Below, piece by piece: positions 46,504 through 56,609 of a stretch of 64,000 nt of DNA. Position 1 is the first letter of the stretch. Every line of letters begins with the position of its first letter. Source of the DNA: Amycolatopsis pithecellobii (lineage in GTDB: Bacteria > Actinomycetota > Actinomycetes > Mycobacteriales > Pseudonocardiaceae); NCBI RefSeq assembly GCF_009707865.1, contig NZ_WMBA01000032.1:1-64000 (forward strand), written 5' to 3'. The notes below the pieces were generated by a model that saw only the letters and a program-made list of their open reading frames with translations, did no database searches and was not told the DNA's origin. The translations under genes were made by a program, and so were the position numbers.

Positions 46504-47322
46504 CTACAGGTAAACGCCCCGTGCGGCCAGCCAGGGGCGCGGGTCGATCTTCTTCGTGCCGTTCTGCCAGACCTCGAAGTGCAGGTGCGGCCCGGTCGCC
46601 TGGCCACGGTCACCGATCTCGGCGATCTTCTGCCCGCACTTGACCTTCTGGCCTTCGTGCACCGAGAAAGTGTTCATGTGCCCATAGACCTGAATGGTCC
46701 CGTCGTCGAGCTGAATTCGCACCCACAGGCCGAATCCGCTGGCCGGGCCCGCGTCGATCACGGTGCCGTCCGAGGCGGCATAGATCGGCGTGCCGATCGA
46801 GTTGGCGATGTCGATTCCGAAGTGAGTCGTGCCCCACCGGGCGCCGAAGCCGGAGGTGAACGCCCCATGCGCGGGCAGGCAGGTCTTCGGGCGGGCGGCT
46901 TCATCGGCGGCGGCCTTCGCCACCGCGGCAGCGCGTGCCTCACGGTCCTGCGTCACCTGCAGGCTGGCGTTGAGCTTCTGCACCTCGGCAGACGCGTCGG
47001 CGTAGTGCGCGGCGGGCACCAGTTCGGGAGCGCCGGCGGGGGCGTCACCGCCCAGCGCGAACGAGGCGCGGGCGTCCGTGGCGTTGGCCAGCGGGGTCAC
47101 GCCATCAGCGTCGGAGGAGGAGCCGAAGGACTGCAGGGTCTGCCCGGCCGCGGCGGCGGCGAAAGCGCCGGCCGCAACAGCGGCAACCACCACGCGGCCG
47201 CGCAGGGCCGAAGACGGTGCCGGGAGTCGGTGTCCACCCCGGACACGAACGACAGCACCCTCCAGTGCGTCATCGAGTTCCGGGGAAGGGCCTTCGCCGC
47301 CGGGGGAGCGGTATCGAGCCAA
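46504..47322 (-). CDS. M23-family metallopeptidase (peptidoglycan endopeptidase)
   Basis: The 272-residue product starts at TTG 47322 (MARYRSPGGEG), preceded by GGAAGG at an 8-base distance; the frame continues upstream without another good start. A hydrophobic segment at about 44-60 anchors or exports it. A short coiled coil (about 110-140) precedes the LytM domain. The zinc ligands are His167 and Asp171 (THFGIDIAN) and His248 in GPHLHFEVW, with His246 and YGHM also conserved. It cuts stem-peptide cross-links in the wall. The order pcrA-M23-(membrane)-sucC corresponds to mycobacteria. It has a long 5' leader. Confidence 0.88.
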   Translation of the reverse strand: MARYRSPGGEGPSPELDDALEGAVVRVRGGHRLPAPSSALRGRVVVAAVAAGAFAAAAAGQTLQSFGSSSDADGVTPLANATDARASFALGGDAPAGAPELVPAAHYADASAEVQKLNASLQVTQDREARAAAVAKAAADEAARPKTCLPAHGAFTSGFGARWGTTHFGIDIANSIGTPIYAASDGTVIDAGPASGFGLWVRIQLDDGTIQVYGHMNTFSVHEGQKVKCGQKIAEIGDRGQATGPHLHFEVWQNGTKKIDPRPWLAARGVYL

Positions 47323-47660
47323 GTCGGGGCCTTCCGTTACTCGGGGAGTCAAATCGCGAACCCGGGTGGGAACCCGGTGAACCAGCCTCGGGGGGTGGCT
47401 GACTCGCTGTCCGCTCTCGTGACCTGACCGTAATGGGGACCGGGGGACAGTAACGAAGGGAGGGATACCTGGGCAAGGCATCGCGGCAGTGTGCCCTGAG
47501 TGGGTCGCCATTGCGCGCCTGCTACCAGCAGTGATAACCGAACGTTGAAGATCGATTACACCATTAGTGTGAGGTGAATTACGTTTACTGAGGAATAGAA
47601 AGCCGCCAACAGTCTGCTTCGGCGGCTGAACCCGTCGGTCCTTGCTAGCGTGCTCTGGCA
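47323..47660. promoter_or_regulatory. Divergent region with a long leader of the M23 gene
   Basis: These 338 bases separate the M23 gene from the polytopic protein gene. The proximal 200 bases of the M23 side are GC-rich and fold locally (CCGGGT/ACCCGG hairpin at 47362-47377). The distal part near 47535-47600 is AT-rich and should hold the promoters. I could not find the conserved core of a known riboswitch. Confidence 0.45.
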
Positions 47661-49646
47661 ATGACCCGGACACGCTGGACCGTCGTCGACCGGCTCTCGC
47701 GAACCGATCCGCGCTCGCCGGATGCCTTCGACGAGCCGTCGGCCGCCACTCTGCTCACTGCCCTCGCCCTTGGCCTGCTCGCGGCCGTACTCCTGGCGCT
47801 GGGGTCGGTGGTCCCGGTGGTGACCGGCGCGGCCCGCGGATACCTGAGCCCGCCCCTGCTGATCGTGCTCGCGGTCGTTCCGATCGCGTTGGCAGGCGCG
47901 TTCGCGCTGCGCGGACGGCAGGTCGCCGCGGCAGGGGTGCTGGCCGGCTTCGCGGCGCTGGCTCCCGGGCGCGCTGTGCTCGACCTGGAGTTCCTGGCCG
48001 ACCCGTCGGCCGCTTCGCGGCCCGAGCTGTACCGGCCGGTGGAGTTCGCGCTGCCCGGGCCGGGCGCTGGGCTGTGGCTGTTGCTGGCCGGCCACGTGGT
48101 GACGGTCGCCGCAGGCGTACTCGCTGTGCGCGGCATTGGGCCGCGCGCCGACGACGCCATCGGGCTGCGACTCGACGACGGCCTGGGGTCGCGATCCGAA
48201 GACGCGATCGGGCTGCAATCCCAAGGCGGCAGTGGGCCATGGCTCGAAGACGCAAGTGGGCTGCGACCCGAGGATGGCGCCTGGGCACGGTCCGATGGCG
48301 TAACCGGGTCGTGGCCCGAACACGCAGGCGTGCCAAGGTCCCAAGGCGCCATGGAGCCCCGAACCGATGACGCCATCGGGCCGGGGTCGGCGGGGCGGGG
48401 GCTGCTGCCGGTCGGACTGGTGGCCGCTGGGCTTGCCGCGGTCGGTGTGATGATGGCGCCGTTCTCGGGTGATGACGCGTTCTTGCCGGTGGGCAGTGCC
48501 TTCGAGCGGCCTCCGCTGGTGCTGGCCGGGTGTCTGCTGCTGGCATTCGCGCTGCCGGTCGCCGCCGGGATGGTGATCAGTTCCGGGGCCCGCGGGCTCG
48601 GCATGGGCGGCCTGCTGGGACTGGGCATCGCGGCGGCCACGGTCGCATTACCCGAGTTGGTATCCGGTCTCGCGGTCGCCGGAATCGGCATGTCGGCCGG
48701 GCCGATCGTCGTGCTGGCCGGGGCGCTGGGCTTGGTGATCGTCGCCTTCCTGCCCGGCGGACGCGCAGAGGGAACCGGTGAAACCGACGCAGCCGGGGCC
48801 CTCAACCTGCCCGGTTCGCCGCGGCTCCGGATGACCACTGGCGCGCTCGGCCTCGTCACCATGCTCGCCGCGATCGCGGGCACGTTCACCGACCAGGTCG
48901 TGGTCGCCGGGGGACTGCCGGGACCGGAAAGCCCGTCGCGCTGGTTACTGCTCGTCGCCGGGCTGTTGGTCGGCGTCCTGTGCGCGGCGATGTTCGTGCC
49001 CGGTCTCGCGGCCGCGGTACGCCCTGCGCTGTCGGTCGCCTGGGCCGGTGTGCCACTCGCGGCGACGGCCGTGCTCACCATCGCGATCACCGCGACAGAG
49101 CTCCGTGCCGGACTGTCGCCAGGGCAGGGCGTGCTGTGGACCTCGGTCGCGGTGGCCACGGCGGTCGCGACGGCGTGCTGCTCGGTCGTCGCGGGCATGG
49201 TCGAGCGGGACGACGGCGAAGACGCGGGCGACACAGTGCCCGGGCCGAACATGATCACACCCCTGGTAGCCGGCGGCATTCTCGCCATCGGCGGGTTCGG
49301 CACACCTTCGATCGTCGCGCCCGACTACGTCGAGCCCGCGCTGTGGCAGAACTTCGGCACGCCCTCGTGGGGACTCCTGCTCGCGTTGCTCACCGTGCTC
49401 GGCGCCTGCTTCCTCGCGCCGAGAAGCAGGCCGGCCCGCGCGACGGCACTGCTCGCCGGGGCCACCTGCCTCGCCGCGCTCCGGGTGCTCGCGCTGCCGT
49501 TGACGGGCGACCGGATCCACGACGCGCATGCCGGCGTCGGCTGGTGGCTGGCCTTGGGATGTGTCGTAGCCCTCGCGATCGCGACCGTACTGGCCCCGCG
49601 TGGGCCGATTCACACCCGGAAAACACCGGCTGGATCCATACGGTGA
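47661..49646 (+). CDS. Large polytopic membrane protein with an inserted repeat loop
   Basis: The 661-residue product has about 15 hydrophobic helices and no catalytic motif, so it may be a transporter- or scaffold-like membrane protein. I cannot name the family. The N-terminal 30 residues are cytoplasmic. Between helices, residues 164-243 form ten degenerate 8-residue repeats (DDAIGLRL, EDAIGLQS, EDASGLRP...), encoded by a 24-nt array. The ATG at 47661 lacks a strong SD. It is divergent from the M23 gene and lies 146 bases upstream of sucC. Acidic loops near 375 and 515-525 are probably cytoplasmic. Confidence 0.7.
   Translation: MTRTRWTVVDRLSRTDPRSPDAFDEPSAATLLTALALGLLAAVLLALGSVVPVVTGAARGYLSPPLLIVLAVVPIALAGAFALRGRQVAAAGVLAGFAALAPGRAVLDLEFLADPSAASRPELYRPVEFALPGPGAGLWLLLAGHVVTVAAGVLAVRGIGPRADDAIGLRLDDGLGSRSEDAIGLQSQGGSGPWLEDASGLRPEDGAWARSDGVTGSWPEHAGVPRSQGAMEPRTDDAIGPGSAGRGLLPVGLVAAGLAAVGVMMAPFSGDDAFLPVGSAFERPPLVLAGCLLLAFALPVAAGMVISSGARGLGMGGLLGLGIAAATVALPELVSGLAVAGIGMSAGPIVVLAGALGLVIVAFLPGGRAEGTGETDAAGALNLPGSPRLRMTTGALGLVTMLAAIAGTFTDQVVVAGGLPGPESPSRWLLLVAGLLVGVLCAAMFVPGLAAAVRPALSVAWAGVPLAATAVLTIAITATELRAGLSPGQGVLWTSVAVATAVATACCSVVAGMVERDDGEDAGDTVPGPNMITPLVAGGILAIGGFGTPSIVAPDYVEPALWQNFGTPSWGLLLALLTVLGACFLAPRSRPARATALLAGATCLAALRVLALPLTGDRIHDAHAGVGWWLALGCVVALAIATVLAPRGPIHTRKTPAGSIR
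48150..48389 (+). repeat. In-frame array of ten degenerate 24-nt repeats
   Basis: Codons 164-243 of the polytopic protein divide exactly into ten units of eight codons. Units 1, 3 and 10 (DDAIGLRL, EDAIGLQS, DDAIGPGS) are closest to a consensus [DE]DAIGLxx; the middle units are more diverged. The array keeps frame throughout. Confidence 0.8.
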
Positions 49647-49792
49647 CAGAGTTCACCGGGTGCGGCGCCCCGCGCTTCTCCCCTGGTCGCTAGGGTCGTC
49701 TCGTCCGGCAGCAAGGGTTTGTAACTGACACGCATCTGGGCTCGTCCCCGCAGGGTCAACACAGTGGCGTGTGTCGTCAGGAGACTGGAGTA

Positions 49793-50962
49793 GTGGACCT
49801 CTACGAATACCAGGCGAAGGATCTCTTCGCCGCGCACGGTGTGCCGGTTTTGCCCGGTGCCGTGGCAAGCACCCCGGAAGAAGCGCAGGCCGCTGCCGAG
49901 AAGATCGGCGGCCAGGTCGTGGTGAAGGCGCAGGTGAAGACGGGTGGCCGGGGCAAGGCCGGCGGCGTGAAGCTGGCCGAGAACCCCGCAGCGGCCAAGG
50001 AGAAAGCCGAGGCGATCCTCGGGTTGGACATCAAGGGCCACATCACGCACCGCGTGCTGGTGACCGAGGCGTCCGACATCTCGGAGGAGTACTACGTCTC
50101 CTTCCTGCTGGACCGGGCGAACCGCACCTTCCTGGCCATGGCTTCGGCCGAGGGCGGGATGGAGATCGAGCAGCTCGCCGTCGAGCGGCCGGACGCGCTG
50201 GCGAAGGTCCCGGTCGACGCGATCGCCGGGGTCGACAAGGCCAAGGCGCTGGAGATCCTCACCGAGGGCAAGTTCCCCGAGGTGATCAAGGACCAGGCCG
50301 CCGAGGTACTGGTGACGCTCTGGGAGACCTTCGTCGCCGAGGACGCCACCTTGGTCGAGGTCAACCCGCTGGTCCGTGACCCGCAGGACAAGATCGTCGC
50401 CCTCGACGGCAAGGTGACCCTCGACGAGAACGCCGGTTTCCGCCACCCGGCGCACGAGGAGCTCGTCGACAAGCAGGCCGAGGACCCGCTGGAGGCCAAG
50501 GCCAAGGCGAAGAACCTCAACTACGTCAAGCTTGACGGCGAGGTCGGCATCATCGGCAACGGCGCGGGCCTGGTCATGTCCACTTTGGACGTGGTCGCCT
50601 ACGCGGGCGAGAAGCACGGCGGCGTCAAGCCGGCCAACTTCCTCGACATCGGGGGCGGCGCCTCCGCCGAGGTCATGGCCGCCGGCCTGGACGTCATCCT
50701 CAACGACCCGGCGGTCAAGTCGGTGTTCGTGAACGTGTTCGGCGGCATCACCGCGTGCGACGCGGTCGCCAACGGCATCGTCGAGGCGCTCAAGATCCTC
50801 GGTGACGAAGCGGCGAAGCCGCTCGTGGTGCGGCTCGACGGCAACAACGTCGAAGAGGGCCGCCGCATCCTGAACGACGCCAACCACCCGCTGGTCACCC
50901 AGGTGGACACCATGGACAATGCGGCGGACAAGGCCGCCGAGCTCGCGGCGGCAGGAGCGTAA
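49793..50962 (+). CDS. sucC: Succinyl-CoA synthetase (ADP-forming) beta subunit
   Basis: SucC with SucD converts succinyl-CoA to succinate with ATP formation in the TCA cycle. The 389-residue product starts at GTG 49793 ([22 protein letters not shown]). The ATP-grasp domain has [21 protein letters not shown] and VEVNPLV; the ligase domain has [13 protein letters not shown] and [23 protein letters not shown] lies 9 bases before the start. sucD follows three bases after the stop. A GTCCACTTTGGAC word is at 50578. Confidence 0.97.
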   Translation: MDLYEYQAKDLFAAHGVPVLPGAVASTPEEAQAAAEKIGGQVVVKAQVKTGGRGKAGGVKLAENPAAAKEKAEAILGLDIKGHITHRVLVTEASDISEEYYVSFLLDRANRTFLAMASAEGGMEIEQLAVERPDALAKVPVDAIAGVDKAKALEILTEGKFPEVIKDQAAEVLVTLWETFVAEDATLVEVNPLVRDPQDKIVALDGKVTLDENAGFRHPAHEELVDKQAEDPLEAKAKAKNLNYVKLDGEVGIIGNGAGLVMSTLDVVAYAGEKHGGVKPANFLDIGGGASAEVMAAGLDVILNDPAVKSVFVNVFGGITACDAVANGIVEALKILGDEAAKPLVVRLDGNNVEEGRRILNDANHPLVTQVDTMDNAADKAAELAAAGA

Positions 50963-50965
50963 CCA

Positions 50966-51856
50966 ATGTCGATCTTCCTTGACTCCTCCAGCAAGATCAT
51001 CGTGCAGGGCATCACCGGGTCCGAGGGCACGAAGCACGCGACCAAGATGCTGCAGGCCGGCGCGAACATCGTCGGCGGCGTGAACGCTCGCAAGGCCGGG
51101 CAGACCGTCACCATCGCCGACAAGGACCTCACCGTGTTCGGCACGGTCGAGGAAGCCATCAAGGAGACCGGCGCGGACGTGTCGGTCATCTTCGTGCCGC
51201 CGAAGTTCGCCAAGGACGCGGTCATCGAGGCGATCGACGCCGAGATCCCGCTCGCCGTGGTCATCACCGAGGGCATCCCGGTGCACGACTCGGCCTACTT
51301 CTGGGCGCACGCCGTGGCCACCGGCAACAAGACCCGCATCATCGGCCCGAACTGCCCTGGCGTCATCTCGCCCGGCAAGTCGAACGCGGGGATCATCCCG
51401 GCGAACATCACCGGCCCCGGCAAGATCGGCCTCGTGTCGAAGTCCGGCACGCTCACCTACCAGATGATGTACGAGCTGCGGGACATCGGCTTCTCCACCG
51501 CGGTCGGCATCGGCGGTGACCCGATCATCGGCACCACCCACATCGACGCGCTGGAAGCCTTCCAGCAGGACCCCGAGACCGAGGTCATCGTCATGATCGG
51601 GGAGATCGGCGGGGACGCCGAGGAGCGGGCCGCGGCCTACATCAAGGCCAACGTCACCAAGCCCGTCGTCGGCTACGTCGCCGGGTTCACCGCACCCGAG
51701 GGCAAGACCATGGGCCACGCCGGTGCCATCGTCTCCGGTTCCGCCGGTACCGCCCAGGCGAAGAAGGAAGCTCTCGAAGCCGCTGGGGTGAAGGTCGGCA
51801 AGACGCCCTCCGAGACCGCCGCGCTGGCCAGGGAGCTGTACGAGAAGCTGCACTGA
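50966..51856 (+). CDS. sucD: Succinyl-CoA synthetase alpha subunit
   Basis: The 296-residue alpha subunit binds CoA and carries the phospho-histidine. The CoA-binding Rossmann part has [33 protein letters not shown] lies centrally. The phosphorylated His is in [17 protein letters not shown]. It starts with ATG three bases after sucC in one operon and is followed by a strong terminator. Confidence 0.97.
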   Translation: MSIFLDSSSKIIVQGITGSEGTKHATKMLQAGANIVGGVNARKAGQTVTIADKDLTVFGTVEEAIKETGADVSVIFVPPKFAKDAVIEAIDAEIPLAVVITEGIPVHDSAYFWAHAVATGNKTRIIGPNCPGVISPGKSNAGIIPANITGPGKIGLVSKSGTLTYQMMYELRDIGFSTAVGIGGDPIIGTTHIDALEAFQQDPETEVIVMIGEIGGDAEERAAAYIKANVTKPVVGYVAGFTAPEGKTMGHAGAIVSGSAGTAQAKKEALEAAGVKVGKTPSETAALARELYEKLH

Positions 51857-51872
51857 ATTCACGGTTCCTACG

Positions 51873-51907
51873 ACGGCCGGGCACCCCAGGGGGCGCCCGG
51901 CCGTTTT
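51873..51907 (+). terminator. Rho-independent terminator of sucCD
   Basis: Arms ACGGCCGGGCACCCC and GGGCGCCCGGCCGT form a long stem followed by TTTT. It starts 16 bases after the sucD stop. Confidence 0.93.
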
Positions 51908-52052
51908 ACTGTATGCGGTGGTCAAACGGCCGGGTTTCACCGGAAGCTCGGTGCAACCGTTTACCGCTGCCGGACGTCGGATAGCCGAGGGGTGGCCAGG
52001 CTCTTCCGGCGGCCACCAACCTTTCGGGCAATGACGACAGGAGAACCACGGA

Positions 52053-52739
52053 ATGACCTTCCCCACCGGTGGGCCGGGCTACCCGCAGCAGGGTGGCGCA
52101 CACCCCAACCCGCAGGCGACAGGCTCGGGCCCTTATCCCCGGCCGCAGCACAGCAGCGGGAGCAACCTGTCGTCGATCAACCTGCCGACGGTGCTGACCC
52201 TGGTCGTCGCGGTGCTCGGCGTCGTCAACTATTTCATCGGTTTCTCCAGTGAGGCGGCGGGTTCCGACCAGGCCCTGCTGTTCCTGCTGGCCGGTGGCCT
52301 GCTGGCGGGCCTGGCACTGGTGCCGCGCGGGCCGAAGGTACTGCCGTTCGCGGTGCTGTTGAGCGTGCTCGGCGGGCTCTACGCGATCCTGTCGGTCGTC
52401 CGTGTGCCGTCGGGTACCGACACGCCCGGCATCATGACCGTCATCCTGATCCTGGGTGTCCTGCAGTTGCTCGTCGCCGTGGCCGCACTGCTGTTCGAGT
52501 ACAACGTGCTCAAGATGCCCGCGCCGCGCCCGGCCTACCCGCCTTACGGCCAGCCCGGTCCGTACGGTCAGGAGCAGCAGGCCGGCCCGCAGGGCACGCA
52601 GTTCGCGCCGCCCGCCGCGCCGCAGTCGACGGTGTACGCCCCGCAGCACGGCCAGTTCTACCAGCCGCAGCAACCCGAATCGGGTCCGCAGCACCAACAG
52701 CCCGGCACGCCGCCGGGCGGGTTCGGTCAGCAGGGCTGA
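52053..52739 (+). CDS. DUF5336 membrane protein
   Basis: The 228-residue protein has a Pro/Gln/Gly-rich N-terminus, four membrane helices between about 45 and 155 (LPTVLTLVVAVLGVVNYFIG, ALLFLLAGGLLAGLALV, VLPFAVLLSVLGGLYAIL, MTVILILGVLQLLVAVAALLFEY) and a Pro/Gln/Tyr-rich C-terminal tail ending GGFGQQG. AGGAGAACCAC precedes the ATG. It matches the conserved membrane protein between sucD and perM in mycobacteria, a family linked to the cell-division/envelope apparatus. Function is not assigned. A terminator follows. Confidence 0.85.
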   Translation: MTFPTGGPGYPQQGGAHPNPQATGSGPYPRPQHSSGSNLSSINLPTVLTLVVAVLGVVNYFIGFSSEAAGSDQALLFLLAGGLLAGLALVPRGPKVLPFAVLLSVLGGLYAILSVVRVPSGTDTPGIMTVILILGVLQLLVAVAALLFEYNVLKMPAPRPAYPPYGQPGPYGQEQQAGPQGTQFAPPAAPQSTVYAPQHGQFYQPQQPESGPQHQQPGTPPGGFGQQG

Positions 52740-52745
52740 GCGACC

Positions 52746-52788
52746 GGCGGCGATGGGTGCCACTCCCGCAGCGGCGCCCATCGCCGCC
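52746..52788 (+). terminator. Terminator after the DUF5336 gene
   Basis: Perfect twelve-base arms GGCGGCGATGGG and CCCATCGCCGCC are followed by GTTT. It begins 7 bases after the stop. Confidence 0.88.
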
Positions 52789-52888
52789 GTTTCCGCCATA
52801 ACCCCTGCGGGTGAGCTGTGTGCGGACCCACGGAACGAAGGCGGCGTGCCTCACCCGCACAGAGCAGCGCAAATGCGATGGTTCGGGG

Positions 52889-54295
52889 ATGCAGCTGCTC
52901 ACCCCGCGTTCTCCCGCCGAGAAAGAGGTGACCGAGCTGCGCGGAACGGGTGAGCTGAGCGGCGCGGCCCGGATGAAGATCGTCATCGCGGCCGCGTTCG
53001 GGCCGTTGATCGCCGGCTACGCTCTCGTCGCCGCGTTGTTCGCGCTGGTCACCGTCCTTGCCGCGAGCCCGCACTTCTCCGTCGCCGGTGTCTTGCACGC
53101 GGCGGCGCCGGGGTTGCTCGCGGCGTATCAGGTGCCGGTCACGATCGCCGGCGCGAGCCTCGGGGTGCTGCCGCTGTTCGGCACCGTGCTGGCCGGCGCG
53201 CTGGTCGCCGGGTCGGCCTCGCATGCCGCCGCCAGGCTCAACTACCGCGAACCGGGGCAGGCCGTCAACGTGGTCGCGCCCATCGCCGCCGCGCACGCCC
53301 TTGCCGGTATCGCCATCGCGCTGACCATCGACTCCACCCAGGTCGGCGTCGAGCCGCTCGCCGCGTTCCTGGTACCGGGTTTCATTGCCGCACTCTGTGC
53401 GACCGCCGGAGTCGCCGAGCGGTGTGGCATTGTCTCGGCCGCGCGTGACCTTCTCGACCCCGCCGCGCTTCGCGGGCTGCGCGCCGGGGCGCTCGGCATG
53501 GCAGGGTTGTTCGCCGTCGGGGCGCTCGTGCTCACCGTCAGTCTCGCCGTTTCGGTGCACACCGTCGGCACGTTGTTCGCCGCGAACGCGCCCGGTTTCG
53601 GCAGTGGTGCCGGCATGCTGCTGCTGTCCGTCGGTTACCTGCCCAACGCCGTCGTCGCGACGCTCTCGTTCGTCGCGGGACCGGGATTCGCACTGGGTTC
53701 GGTCTCGCTCACCCCGTTCAGTTTCCGCGGCGGCAATGTGCCCGGCCTGCCGCTGCTCGCCGGCCTCCCCGAGCACGCCGCCCGCTGGTGGCCGGTGCTG
53801 ATGTTGCTGCCTGCCACGGTGGGCGTGCTGGTCGGCTGGTCGTTGCGCACGAGCGACCACGATCCACGGGCGCGGCTGCGCACGGTCGGCATTGCCGGTG
53901 CGCTGATCGGGTTCGGGTGTGTCCTGCTCGGCACGCTCGCGGGTGGCCGCCTTGGCAACGGCACGTTCGATCCGGTGTCGGTCCCCATCGGGCTGTTGTC
54001 GGTGGCCGCGTTCGGCTGGATCGTCGTGCCCGGTGGGCTGGTGGCCTGGTTCGCCGGACCGCACCGCGCCCCCGCACCGGCCGTCATCGAGCAACCGCAG
54101 GAACCTGAACAACCTGAGCAACCCGAGGAGCTCGAGGAGCTCGAGGAGCCAGGCGAGCCTGAGGAAGCCGAACTCGTCGACGAAACCGAAGCACCGGGCG
54201 AACCGGAAGAACCTGAGACGCCCGAGGAAGACGAGGCCGAAAGCGAGGCCGTCGAGCCGCCGCCCACCTCCGAGGAGTCCGAACAGCCCAGCTAG
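52889..54295 (+). CDS. perM: Polytopic membrane protein, PerM-like (DUF6350)
   Basis: The 468-residue product from ATG 52889 (MQLLTPRSPAEKEV) has about ten helices, with VVAPIAAAHALAGIAIALTID, YLPNAVVATLSFVAGPGFALGSVSLTPFSFRGG and LPLLAGLPE among the conserved stretches. A very acidic cytoplasmic tail of about 80 residues follows (repeated EQPEEP/EELEE runs). Position between the DUF5336 gene and purN is that of mycobacterial perM, a protein needed for division under stress and chronic infection. The upstream frame from 52811 is possible but less likely as the start. Confidence 0.82.
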   Translation: MQLLTPRSPAEKEVTELRGTGELSGAARMKIVIAAAFGPLIAGYALVAALFALVTVLAASPHFSVAGVLHAAAPGLLAAYQVPVTIAGASLGVLPLFGTVLAGALVAGSASHAAARLNYREPGQAVNVVAPIAAAHALAGIAIALTIDSTQVGVEPLAAFLVPGFIAALCATAGVAERCGIVSAARDLLDPAALRGLRAGALGMAGLFAVGALVLTVSLAVSVHTVGTLFAANAPGFGSGAGMLLLSVGYLPNAVVATLSFVAGPGFALGSVSLTPFSFRGGNVPGLPLLAGLPEHAARWWPVLMLLPATVGVLVGWSLRTSDHDPRARLRTVGIAGALIGFGCVLLGTLAGGRLGNGTFDPVSVPIGLLSVAAFGWIVVPGGLVAWFAGPHRAPAPAVIEQPQEPEQPEQPEELEELEEPGEPEEAELVDETEAPGEPEEPETPEEDEAESEAVEPPPTSEESEQPS

Positions 54296-54331
54296 GCTGA
54301 GCTGTACTGACATCCGGGCGAAGGAGAGGCG

Positions 54332-54964
54332 TTGGAGTCCACTCGATTGGACCTGCCCACGCCGTTGCGAGTGGTCGTGCTGGCGTCCGGCTCCGGCACG
54401 CTCATGCAGGCGCTCATCGAAGCCACCGGACAGCCGGGGTATCCGGCTGAGGTGGTCGCCGTCGGCACGGACCGCACGGGTGCCGAAGCGCTGACGAAGG
54501 CAGAGCGGGCTGAGGTGCCGTGGTTCACGGTGCGGCTGGCCGACCATCCCGATCGTGCCGCGTGGGACAAAGCCCTCACCGAAGCGGTTGCCGCCTACCG
54601 TCCCGATCTTGTCGTGTCCGCGGGTTTCATGAAGCTGCTGGGGGAGAACTTCCTCGCCCGCTTCGAGAACCGCGTGATCAACACGCACCCCGCGCTGCTG
54701 CCGTCGTTCCCCGGGATGCACGCGGTGGCCGACGCGCTGGCCATGGGGGTCAAGGTGAGCGGGTCCACCGTGCATTTCGTGGACGCCGGGATGGACACCG
54801 GCCCGATCATTGCGCAGGAGGCCGTCGGGGTCGAAGTCGACGACGACGAGGCGACGCTGCACGAGCGGATCAAGGTGGTCGAGCGGCGGCTGCTCGTCGA
54901 GGTGGTCGAGCGGCTGGGCCGGGGTGGATGCACTGTGGACGGACGAAAGGTGATTTTCCGGTGA
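54332..54964 (+). CDS. purN: Phosphoribosylglycinamide formyltransferase
   Basis: PurN formylates GAR with 10-formyl-THF in de novo purine synthesis. The 210-residue product has the GAR site [15 protein letters not shown], catalytic [12 protein letters not shown] (Asn and His) and the Asp in [16 protein letters not shown]. The start is TTG at 54332 after AAGGAGAGG, an ideal spacing. The stop overlaps the purH start by four bases. A CACTGTGGAC word sits near its end. Confidence 0.96.
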   Translation: MESTRLDLPTPLRVVVLASGSGTLMQALIEATGQPGYPAEVVAVGTDRTGAEALTKAERAEVPWFTVRLADHPDRAAWDKALTEAVAAYRPDLVVSAGFMKLLGENFLARFENRVINTHPALLPSFPGMHAVADALAMGVKVSGSTVHFVDAGMDTGPIIAQEAVGVEVDDDEATLHERIKVVERRLLVEVVERLGRGGCTVDGRKVIFR

Positions 54965-56514
54965 GTGGACGGCGGGCGGTCAAGCGGGCGCTGATCGGTG
55001 TTTCGGACAAGGCAGGCCTGCTGGAGCTCGGTACCGGCCTGCATGCCGCCGGGGTGGAGATCGTGTCCACCGGTGGCACGGCGAAGACACTGGCCGATGC
55101 CGGGGTGCCGGTCACCCCGGTCGAGCAGGTCACCGGATTCCCGGAATCCCTGGATGGCCGGGTGAAGACACTGCACCCGCGGGTGCACGCCGGGCTGCTC
55201 GCCGACCGGAACCGGCCTGAGCACGTCGAGCAGCTGCGCGAGCTGGACATCGCGCCGTTCGACCTGCTGGTGGTGAACCTGTACCCGTTCCGCGAAACCG
55301 TGGCGTCCGGGGCGAGCCCCGAGGACTGTGTCGAGAACATCGACATCGGCGGTCCGGCGATGGTTCGTGCCGCGGCGAAGAACCACGGGAGTGTCGCGGT
55401 CGTCGTCGATCCGACGCGGTACGACTGGGTGCTCGAGCGTGTCCGGGACGGCGGGTTCGACTTCGCCGACCGCAAACTTCTTGCCGCGCAAGCCTTTGCG
55501 CACACCGCCGCGTATGACATGGCGGTGTCGGCGTGGTTCGCCAACTCCTACGCGCCCGCGGACGACTCCGGGTTCCCCGACGTCACCGGTGCGACCTGGG
55601 AGCGTGGCGAGGTCCTGCGCTACGGCGAGAACCCGCACCAGAACGCGGCGGTGTACAAGCACTGGCGGCCCGGGCTCGCGCATGCCGAACAGTTGCACGG
55701 CAAAGCGATGTCCTACAACAACTACGTCGACACCGAGGCCGCGCGCCGGGCGGCGGCGGACTTCACCGAGCCGGCGGTCGCGATCATCAAGCATGCCAAT
55801 CCATGCGGGATCGCGGTCGGCGCCGATATCGCGGAGGCACACCGGAAAGCCCACGCGTGCGACCCGGTTTCCGCCTACGGTGGGGTGATCGCCAGCAATG
55901 GACCGGTCACGCTCGAGGCGGCGGAGCAGATCGCCGAGGTGTTCACCGAAGTCGTGCTCGCACCCTCGTTCGATGACGACGCGCTGGATGTGTTGCGGCA
56001 GAAGAAGAACATCCGGTTGCTGCGGTTGCCGCAGCTGACCAACCCGGACCCGATCGAGTTCCGCCCGATCTCCGGCGGTCTGCTCGTGCAGACGGTCGAC
56101 CGGATCGACGCACCCGGTGACAACCCGGCGAACTGGACGCTGGCGACCGGTGAGGCGGCGGACGAAGGGACGTTGGCGGACCTCGAGTTCGCGTGGCGGT
56201 CGCTGCGTGCGGTGAAGTCGAACGCGATTCTGCTGGCCCACGACCGCGCGACCGTCGGGGTCGGCATGGGGCAGGTGAACCGCGTCGACTCGTCGCGGCT
56301 TGCCGTGCAGCGGGCCGGTGAGCGGGCGAAAGGCGCGGTGGCGGCGTCCGATGCGTTCTTCCCGTTCCCCGACGGACTCGAGGTGCTCCTCGAAGCCGGC
56401 GTCCGGGCCGTTGTGCAACCCGGCGGATCCATCCGGGACGCCGAAGTGATCGCGGCGGCCGAGGAAGCCGGCGTGACCCTGTACCTCACCGGGACGCGGC
56501 ACTTCACGCACTGA
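54961..56514 (+). CDS. purH: Bifunctional AICAR transformylase / IMP cyclohydrolase
   Basis: The 517-residue enzyme performs the last two steps to IMP. The N-terminal MGS-like cyclohydrolase domain has [24 protein letters not shown] and [18 protein letters not shown]. The C-terminal transformylase domain has [12 protein letters not shown], the catalytic Lys-His in [11 protein letters not shown] and the terminal GTRHFTH. I start it at GTG 54961, overlapping the purN stop in GTGA; the longer frame is an artefact of antisense purN. purN and purH form an operon that feeds guaB and guaA. Confidence 0.97.
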   Translation: MSGRRAVKRALIGVSDKAGLLELGTGLHAAGVEIVSTGGTAKTLADAGVPVTPVEQVTGFPESLDGRVKTLHPRVHAGLLADRNRPEHVEQLRELDIAPFDLLVVNLYPFRETVASGASPEDCVENIDIGGPAMVRAAAKNHGSVAVVVDPTRYDWVLERVRDGGFDFADRKLLAAQAFAHTAAYDMAVSAWFANSYAPADDSGFPDVTGATWERGEVLRYGENPHQNAAVYKHWRPGLAHAEQLHGKAMSYNNYVDTEAARRAAADFTEPAVAIIKHANPCGIAVGADIAEAHRKAHACDPVSAYGGVIASNGPVTLEAAEQIAEVFTEVVLAPSFDDDALDVLRQKKNIRLLRLPQLTNPDPIEFRPISGGLLVQTVDRIDAPGDNPANWTLATGEAADEGTLADLEFAWRSLRAVKSNAILLAHDRATVGVGMGQVNRVDSSRLAVQRAGERAKGAVAASDAFFPFPDGLEVLLEAGVRAVVQPGGSIRDAEVIAAAEEAGVTLYLTGTRHFTH

Positions 56515-56572
56515 CCGTGCGATCGTCCACAATGGAGCGTTCCGCTTCGAGGCAAGTCGCCGTAGTGCGGCC

Positions 56573-56602
56573 TTGACAGCTGGACGGGAGGCGTTGCAGA
56601 CT
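56573..56602 (+). promoter_or_regulatory. Promoter of the imuA'-imuB-dnaE2 operon
   Basis: TTGACA (56573-56578) and CAGACT (56597-56602) are separated by 18 bases. They lie just upstream of the LexA box. Confidence 0.65.
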
Positions 56603-56609
56603 AAAGGAG

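Noticed and set aside
46090-47427. Plus-strand frame of 445 codons with an SD-like site
   Set aside because: Most of it is antisense to the M23 peptidase with its zinc ligands. Only the first 130 codons could be a remnant, so it is reported as a finding and not as a gene.
47323-47660. c-di-AMP (ydaO) riboswitch upstream of the M23 gene
   Set aside because: The leader is long and structured, but I could not match the conserved core segments on the correct strand.
52727-54862. 711-codon antisense frame over the perM-like and purN genes
   Set aside because: Arg/Gln/Gly-rich shadow frame; the opposite strand has two well-supported genes and a terminator.
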